From the NCBI RefSeq assembly GCF_963678635.1, contig NC_087067.1, forward strand, positions 14,833,018 through 14,897,017: a stretch of DNA of 64,000 nucleotides. The letters are read 5' to 3'. This DNA comes from Symsagittifera roscoffensis. Lineage: Eukaryota > Xenacoelomorpha > Acoela > Convolutidae. Position numbers and translations under genes: made by a program. Shown here one piece after another: positions 58,495 to 64,000 of this stretch (position 1 is the stretch's first letter; every line of letters starts with the position of its first letter). The notes beneath the pieces were generated by a model that was not told the origin of the DNA, searched no databases, and saw only the letters and a program-made list of their open reading frames with translations.

Positions 58495-58860
58495 AATCGG
58501 AAAATCAAGAAACCATGTTATGAAAACGCAATTCATAAAACGCATAACACCTATACAACAGAAAGGAAGAAGAGGAGTACCAACTGACCTCAATGAACGG
58601 GTTGAAAAAGAATTAAACAAATCGATCGGTCAAAAACACAATATCAAGCTTGACAAACTTTCAGATAAACAATTTATAAGTCCTTTTGTAATAACAGTAT
58701 TAAAAGAATCAAACAGTAAAACTAGCATTGGACGCCAAAAAAAGTTGTTCACAAAATTAAATATCAAACGCTCAATATTGAATTACTGCTCGACAACATT
58801 GCGAAAATTATAAAAACAAAAGAAACAGAAATTGAAAAGAAATTAAGCACTCAATTGAAA
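58495..58860 (+). pseudogene. Ty3/gypsy copy A, truncated reverse transcriptase
   Basis: The N-terminal RT part is present (VEKELNKSIGQKHNIKLDKL, FISPFVITVLKESNSKTS, LNIKRSILNY). The sequence then jumps at about 58835 to a block (GAAATTAAGCACTCAATTGA) that in copy B lies after RNase H (about 62010). Copy A has therefore lost the RT catalytic core and RNase H by one internal deletion. Confidence 0.7.
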
Positions 58861-59095
58861 CAAAAATCATAATTCAAAAACTCTGGACATACTGTTCACG
58901 GTCAGAAAATTTTAATCTTAAACAATCATTTGATCAAATCTCGTTCTATATATCAGCAGTCCATGAATAAACATCAAGGTATTGGAGATTTGATTCATGG
59001 CAGCAGCAAACCAAAATGATAGAAACTTAAAACCAATCGAAGAAGCGAGATTGCGACTCATTGAAACTAGCCTACGGGCACTAGTGGTATAATGT
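58861..59095 (+). pseudogene. Ty3/gypsy copy A, pre-integrase segment
   Basis: Matches copy B at 62030-62145 and then at 62810-62931, ending PIEEARLRLIETSLRALVV (about 59035-59091) before a stop. The roughly 660 bp between these two parts in copy B are absent here. Confidence 0.65.
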
Positions 59096-59119
59096 CCAAA
59101 ACCACCTACAATTTACGGA

Positions 59120-59765
59120 GGACTGTTTGTGGTGGTTGAGCGTATCATCATCGCGCAACAACTTAAACAAACGATCCTATACAGTCTTCAACTCACACAC
59201 CCGGGTGCATCTGCAATGTTGGACCTATGCGAGAATATTTGGTTCCCAACAATCACCAGACCGCTGTCCAAATGGCCCAGAAATGAAAACAAGGCACAGA
59301 ACAAACTAAAAAATAAAAACCAGCTCCGGGAAAAGAAAAGTCTTTCCAAATAGAATCAGTAGTAGAACCAAATGAAGAAGTACAATTACATTTCACGATG
59401 AACTGATTAGAGATGCGTACTTTCTAGTCACATTAGATGAATGGTCAAAATTTACAACAGCTAGGGTAGTTACAAATACGCCGCAGGACCTCGCAATAAA
59501 GTTTATGCAAAGATACAATTCAAACAAAGGTGTTACCACCTGAATTAAAATATGTTCTCGCACGAATATTTTGGGTGGAAAAAAAACAAATTTTTTGAAA
59601 ATCAAATAACATTTAACTTCTTTTTGCACCACAAGACGATCACAGATCTATTGGGATCAGATGAACAGATGATCCAAACACTAAAACGCAGATTAGGAGT
59701 AATTCGAATTAACCGCACGACACCGTTCAAATTTGCGTCTATGTCGAAGAAATATTAAAACAATT
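59120..59765 (+). pseudogene. Ty3/gypsy copy A, integrase
   Basis: IIIAQQLKQTILYSLQLTHP then AMLDLCENIWFPTI is the HH-type zinc-binding N-terminus; the paired Cys region is degraded. The core is broken by stops. The block DEQMIQTLKRRLGVIRI (about 59661-59712) keeps the likely catalytic Glu of the DDE set. The first Asp region reads VQLHF, with His in the place where the family has Asp. Confidence 0.7.
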
Positions 59766-60034
59766 AAAAACCGCAAAAATTACTCTTTTCGAAGCTTATT
59801 TGGGACAAAACTCAAATACTGCACTTTCAAATATAGCAACAACTAGCTCCCCAAGTTATTTGTATTGGGGAAACGCAAAAAACGGTTGCTTAGTTTGGGA
59901 AAACCTAAAGAACCCTCCACTGCCAACGAAGGAACGCAGGAACACAAGAACAACTAGATCTAAATAAAAAAAAATACAACAGGTAGCCCGAAAAACAACA
60001 GAATTAGCAACAAAAGTAAAAGACCCAAAAACAT

Positions 60035-60373
60035 TTGAACGAAAATACAAAAACCATAGATGGAAAAATCCTAACCTATACACCATATACAGCCTGGATA
60101 CAAACTAAAGGAAAACAACATCGGTTATTCAGGAACAGCGGGTTCGCTTTTCTACCAATCCCATTTATCTATGGACCATGCAAGCCTTCAAAATTAGGCA
60201 ATTGTGTTGCATACAAATCCGCAAGACGAACAGGTCCATGTTTATTTTTTTCAAATTTACGTTTTTTAGAAACTACTCAAGTTTACGAAAACAAAAACAG
60301 AGGCTACAAAAAAAATCCACTCGGAGCCGACTGGCAACTTTGGCATGCGCTCTCAGAAATCTCATTCCCATAA
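60035..60373 (+). pseudogene. Ty3/gypsy copy A, post-integrase domain
   Basis: The longest unbroken piece (112 codons): DGKILTYTPYTAWIQTKGKQ, then FRNSGFAFLPIPFIYGPCKP and an Arg/Lys-rich end. Follows integrase remnants (59766-60034) that are out of frame. It is probably the C-terminal part of the polyprotein; function unknown. Confidence 0.55.
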
Positions 60374-60529
60374 ACAGAGTGGAACAAAAGAAACTTAGTA
60401 TCGAATCGCCGGGAAAACAAGTCGTCCAAAAAACAATGAGCCCAGCAGCCTGTCCAGTTTTATCCACAAAATGGGTTTTAAAGAAAATTCTCCAGAATTA
60501 GTTGCTTCTAACCGTTTTTTTTTTAACCG

Positions 60530-60645
60530 TTTGGTACTCTTCTTCCTTTCTGTTGTATAGTTGTTATGCCTTTTATGAATTGCAATTTCATAACAGGGTT
60601 TCTTGATTTTCCGGCTTTTCATAACATGGGTCTTCTTGTCCATCG
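60530..60645 (-). repeat. Inverted fragment of the protease-RT junction region
   Basis: The reverse complement reads GAAAATCAAGAAACCCTGTT, CATAAAAGGCATAACAACTA and TACAACAGAAAGGAAGAAGA, matching 58498-58575 of copy A. It sits immediately before the RT of copy B, head to head. Confidence 0.75.
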
Positions 60646-60689
60646 TTATTGTTTCGTTCGTCGGGCTGTCGACCGGTGATACGAGGTAT

Positions 60690-61400
60690 ACTACCTTCAG
60701 CGCGTCTTGTGCCTCTCTTAAAGGACTTCCTCTATGAATGGGCTGAAATGGAATTAAACAAATTAATTGATCAAAAAAACATCAAGCAAGACAAATGCTC
60801 AGATAGACAATTTATAAGTTCAATTGTAATACCGGTAAAAAGGATCAAACAGTGAAACTAGCATTGGACTGCAAAAATATTATCCACAAAATTAAATATC
60901 AAACGCTCAATGTAATTTTAACTTAATCGGAGGACATGCCACAGGGACAAACCAATTCTAAACCGAATTTTATGGTCTCACGAATATGCCTGCTGAATTC
61001 CAAAAGCTGAACACTTTCGCTTATTTAGACTACATACTACTAGTTAAGAAGGGTTCTAAAGAAGAACACAGAAAACACCTACCTAAAAATCTTACAAAAT
61101 AAACGATGAAAATTTAGCAAACCCAATAGAAAAATCTAAGTTCACATGCGAACAGGTTGAATAGCTGGTTATCATATTATTAGCAAGGGCATTATTCAGT
61201 TGAATAATAAAAAAACTGAGGCAAAAGCAAAACTGACACCCTAAAACATTCAAGCTGCTAAAAAGTTTAATGGGTTCAAAACATTACCTTACAAGATACA
61301 TATCAAACCAGGCAAAAGAGGCTTCAGCACTCAACCATTATTAAAAAACACGGATAAAGACGAAACATTGAAATGAAAGTCGGTTCACACAACAGCATTT
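60690..61400 (+). pseudogene. Ty3/gypsy copy B, reverse transcriptase
   Basis: Starts MELNKLIDQKNIKQDKCSDR (60748), then FYGLTNMPAEFQK (about 60970-61008) and NTFAYLDYILLVKKGSKEEH (about 61009-61070). The catalytic YLDD is YLDY here, so the enzyme would be dead even without the several stops. The thumb/connection region follows (FTCEQVE, KTFKLLKSLMGSKHYLTRYI). Confidence 0.75.
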
Positions 61401-61434
61401 AATCGCATAATAAAACTTGTTTCAGAAATAACTG

Positions 61435-61882
61435 AAAACCAACACTTTGACCAAAACCTAGAGACCGAGTGGTCTGCGACGCCTCTAAATTCAGGATGGG
61501 CGCCGCGCTTGAACATTTTACCCAGGAACGATGTTTAGCAATAGCATATGCGTCCAGGTTCCTAAATATTTTTGAAGAAAAAAACTCAGTAAGGGAGCTA
61601 GAAATTTTGGGGTTCGTATGGGCAATCGAACACTTCAAATATTATTCGTACAGGAAAAAATTCACCGTCATTACTTACCAGCAAGCTTTACATAATGCAT
61701 TGAACCCGAGCGAAAGATCAAATACTAAGCAAAATAGACTCACTAGACGGATCGATTGTTTGATTCCTTTTAATTTTGATATCAAACATTTGGCAAGATC
61801 AAATTTGGGATTAATAGACTACTTGTCGCAAAACCCAAAAAGATTAGCAATACGACCAGCGAGTACAATGAAGAATTTGTAG
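61435..61882 (+). pseudogene. Ty3/gypsy copy B, RNase H
   Basis: A 137-codon open stretch with the gypsy RNase H layout: VVCDASKFRMGAALEHF, AIAYASRFLN, VRELEILGFVWAIEHFKYY, FTVITYQQALHNAL (family TDHxAL, with Asp changed to Tyr) and GLIDYLSQNP (family D-x-LSRxP). Loss of the TDH Asp suggests inactivity. Confidence 0.8.
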
Positions 61883-62160
61883 TAATGTCAATTAAGCCGT
61901 TCCTAACAAATCTCAAATCGATTAACAACGTCATTCTAAACACGCTAGCCAATGAGAGTCAAGCACCGTATGGGCTGATCAAAACAAAAAGTTTTGAAAA
62001 ATTGAAAAAAAATTAAGCACTCAATTGAAAGGAGAAGCTTATTTCAAGTACTCCGGTCATACCAATCACGGTCACAATATTTTAATCTAAAACAACCATT
62101 CGATCAACTCTCCTACTAAAAATTAGCAGTCCATGAATAAACATCAACAGACAATTTTTC
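61883..62160 (+). pseudogene. Ty3/gypsy copy B, post-RNase H linker
   Basis: Out-of-frame remnants, with the block AAATTAAGCACTCAATTGAA also present in copy A at about 58840. Confidence 0.5.
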
Positions 62161-62164
62161 CAAT

Positions 62165-62931
62165 CAAACCATGAGCCGGAGATTAGAAAATAAAGGTTTT
62201 AAAGGAGGCTTCAAACTACAGTCCGACAATACTTGGAGAGGAGAATCGGTCGAGAGGAGAGCCTATCCGCCGATCCCCAATTGCACCGCCGAATAACAAC
62301 AACATTTTATGAAAGATGGACATCGTCGTCTCATAAAATTTCAAAAAGTCCGAAAAACATCAGCGACGCCTCAGAGAAACTCCTACAATCCAGCGAAACG
62401 CCAAGACACTTCCCAGAAAAGGTATTTTCGGAAAGCCCGACCAGCCCAACCCAAGGCAAAATTATCGATTCAACACCCGCAAAAGCAGTCACCACCACGA
62501 CCGTGACCCAGAAACAAACTCAGTCGGCCGAATCCCATTCACAAACCGAAACACGAAACAACCAAAACGTGGAATCTTAGACGGACTGGACGGTCGAAGT
62601 TAACGAGCAACATGAGTATTGCGTGAGAAGAGTTGATCCTACTATCCAGCAGAGAAACGACTTATCCCCAAATGAACCACCACCGACAAGGACCAGTAAC
62701 ACCCAACAACTAAAGGCTAGCCACGAAATGATCCTGTTAAATACAGTTGCTACAACAAGCTCAGATTTAGAAGAAGAAACGCCTTTATACCGGAGCAACC
62801 TCCAAAAGGTAATGGAGATTTTTGAGGTTTGGTTCATAGCAGCAGCAACCCGAAATGATAAAAATTTAAAACCAATCGAAGAAAAAAGATTGAGACTCAC
62901 TGAAACTAGCTTAAGGGCGCTAGTGGTATAA
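62165..62931 (+). pseudogene. Ty3/gypsy copy B, Pro/Ser/Thr/Gln-rich block between RNase H and integrase
   Basis: Two overlapping readings: MSRRLENKGFKGGFKLQ (about 62171) then, from 62233, a 115-codon stretch rich in Ser, Thr, Pro and Gln (KSPKNISDASEKLLQSSETP, TTVTQKQTQSAESHSQTETR). A second stretch at 62623-62931 ends PIEEKRLRLTETSLRALVV, as in copy A. Low-complexity composition suggests a disordered linker or a separate small ORF. About 660 bp of it is missing from copy A. Confidence 0.55.
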
Positions 62932-63810
62932 TGTCCAAAACCACCAACATGCTGCGGAGGACTGTTTGCTGTTGGATGAGCGTATCATCATCCTGCAACA
63001 ACTTAGACCAACGATCCTAGACAGTCTTCAACTCACACAACCGGGTGCATCTGCAATGTTGGACCTATGCGAGAATATTTGGTTCCCCCACAATCACCGG
63101 ATCATTGTCCAAATAGCCCAGGAATGAAAACAAGGCACAAAACAAAATAAAAATTAAAATAACAGCTTTGGGAAAAAAAGTCATTCCAAAGAGCATCAGT
63201 AGTAGAACCAAATGAAGAAGTACATTTACATTTCACGGCGCCCCTCCCAGATGAACTGATTAGAGTTGCGTACTTTCTAATCACAATAGATGAAAAGTCA
63301 AAAATTCCAGCAGCTAAGGTAGTTAATAATACACCGCAGCACCACCGCAAGTTTATGCAAAGATACATTTCAAACAAAGGGGCACCACTAAAATTAAAAT
63401 GTGTTCAGGCAAGAAGATTCCGGTTGAAAAAAATTTTTACATTCTTTGAAAGACAAACAAAATTTAACTTCTTTTTGCACCGATAGACGATCATAGATCT
63501 ATTGGGGTAGTTAAACAGATGATCCAAACACTAAAACGCAGGTTAGGAGTAGTTCGAATTGACCGCACGACACGTTCAAAGTTGCGTCTATGTCGCCGAA
63601 ATATTGAAAATACTTCGATTTTCTCGGCACCAAACCGCAAAATTACTCTTTTTGAAGCTTTTTTGGGACAAAACTCAAATACGGCACCTTCAAATATAGC
63701 AACAACTAGCTCCCCAAGTAATTTGTATTGGGGAAACGCAAAGCACGCTTGCTTAGATTGGAATAACCTGATGAACCCATCACTGCCAACGAAAGTTATG
63801 CACGAATAAC
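62932..63810 (+). pseudogene. Ty3/gypsy copy B, integrase
   Basis: DERIIILQQLRPTILDSLQL and AMLDLCENIWFPHNHR match copy A. VHLHFTAPLPDEL (about 63219) again shows His at the first catalytic position, and the MIQTLKRRLGVVRID block (63519) is preceded by GVVKQ, so the catalytic Glu is Lys here. Degenerate core with several stops. A last open stretch runs to 63809. Confidence 0.7.
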
Positions 63811-64000
63811 AATGTTGGTCGGAGAATTAAGTAAACGCCAAGAGGAAACCACTCCAAAACCTAGTAGAACCAACAAAAGCCGAAATCCAAAGTGAAACGG
63901 GAACGTCATCGAGTCCAAGTAAAGCAGGTGTGAGAACTAGGTTTTCGTTAGCTAGAGAGAAGGAAGCTCTGAGTTTAAAGTTTAAAGGGAACCCAAGAAC
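63811..64000 (+). other. Continuation of gypsy copy B past the window
   Basis: GC-moderate sequence like the 3' part of the polyprotein; no clear frame. The element is cut by the window edge. Confidence 0.45.

Noticed and set aside
1-64000. CRISPR arrays, bacterial operons, rRNA, phage-like systems
   Set aside because: None seen; intron structure and transposon types are eukaryotic.

Overview
The window looks like an AT-rich, intron-rich, repeat-laden stretch of an invertebrate (metazoan) nuclear genome. Reasons: GT-AG introns with pyrimidine-rich acceptors, an animal-type GT14 glycosyltransferase exon, a PLAC8-family gene, FLYWCH-bearing MULE DNA transposons, BEL/Pao and Ty3/gypsy retrotransposon relics, and hAT-like MITEs with 8-bp target-site duplications. 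The species cannot be named from the sequence alone. One 200-base run of N (778-977) is an assembly gap.

All convincing host genes lie on the minus strand. From right to left they are: (1) a probable last or internal exon at 41385-41569; (2) an unrecognised gene with seven exons between 36868 and 30127 whose splice phases agree at every junction, giving about 419 Cys-containing residues, possibly continuing to exons near 28.7 and 25.4 kb; (3) a complete three-exon PLAC8-family gene (19025 to 12802, 153 aa), with a MULE relic in its first intron; (4) the first coding exon of a GT14 (core-2 GlcNAc-transferase-like) type II membrane enzyme at 10885-10370, whose later exons were not found and may lie beyond the left edge. 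Exons stand out as islands of higher GC in AT-rich DNA.

The rest is mostly mobile and repetitive DNA. 1.0-2.1 kb holds eroded coiled-coil reading frames. 2.7-3.1 and 36.0-36.4 kb hold two copies of a MITE with TSDs, with diverged copies at 14.0 and 32.2 kb. 3.1-3.9 kb is a foldback element. 16.1-18.15, 21.8-23.7 and 38.1-39.3 kb hold three FLYWCH/MULE transposon relics. 18.7-20.3 kb holds a cluster of small inverted-repeat elements. 26.3-26.9 kb is a frameshifted BEL/Pao reverse transcriptase. 44.7-45.45 kb holds ATCGATT-rich repeats. 45.5-51.96 kb is a tandem duplication whose second unit carries about 1.1 kb extra with a TCGAACACA minisatellite. 55.5-56.9 kb is a large palindrome.

From 56.3 kb to the right edge lies a Ty3/gypsy complex made of two damaged, differently deleted copies. 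Copy A has gag, protease, a truncated RT and integrase; its gag is split by one arm of the palindrome. Copy B has RT, RNase H, a Pro/Ser/Thr/Gln-rich block and integrase. An inverted RT-region fragment sits between them. Neither copy has an intact reading frame.

No rRNA, no intact tRNA, no CRISPR array and no bacterial-type operon was seen.
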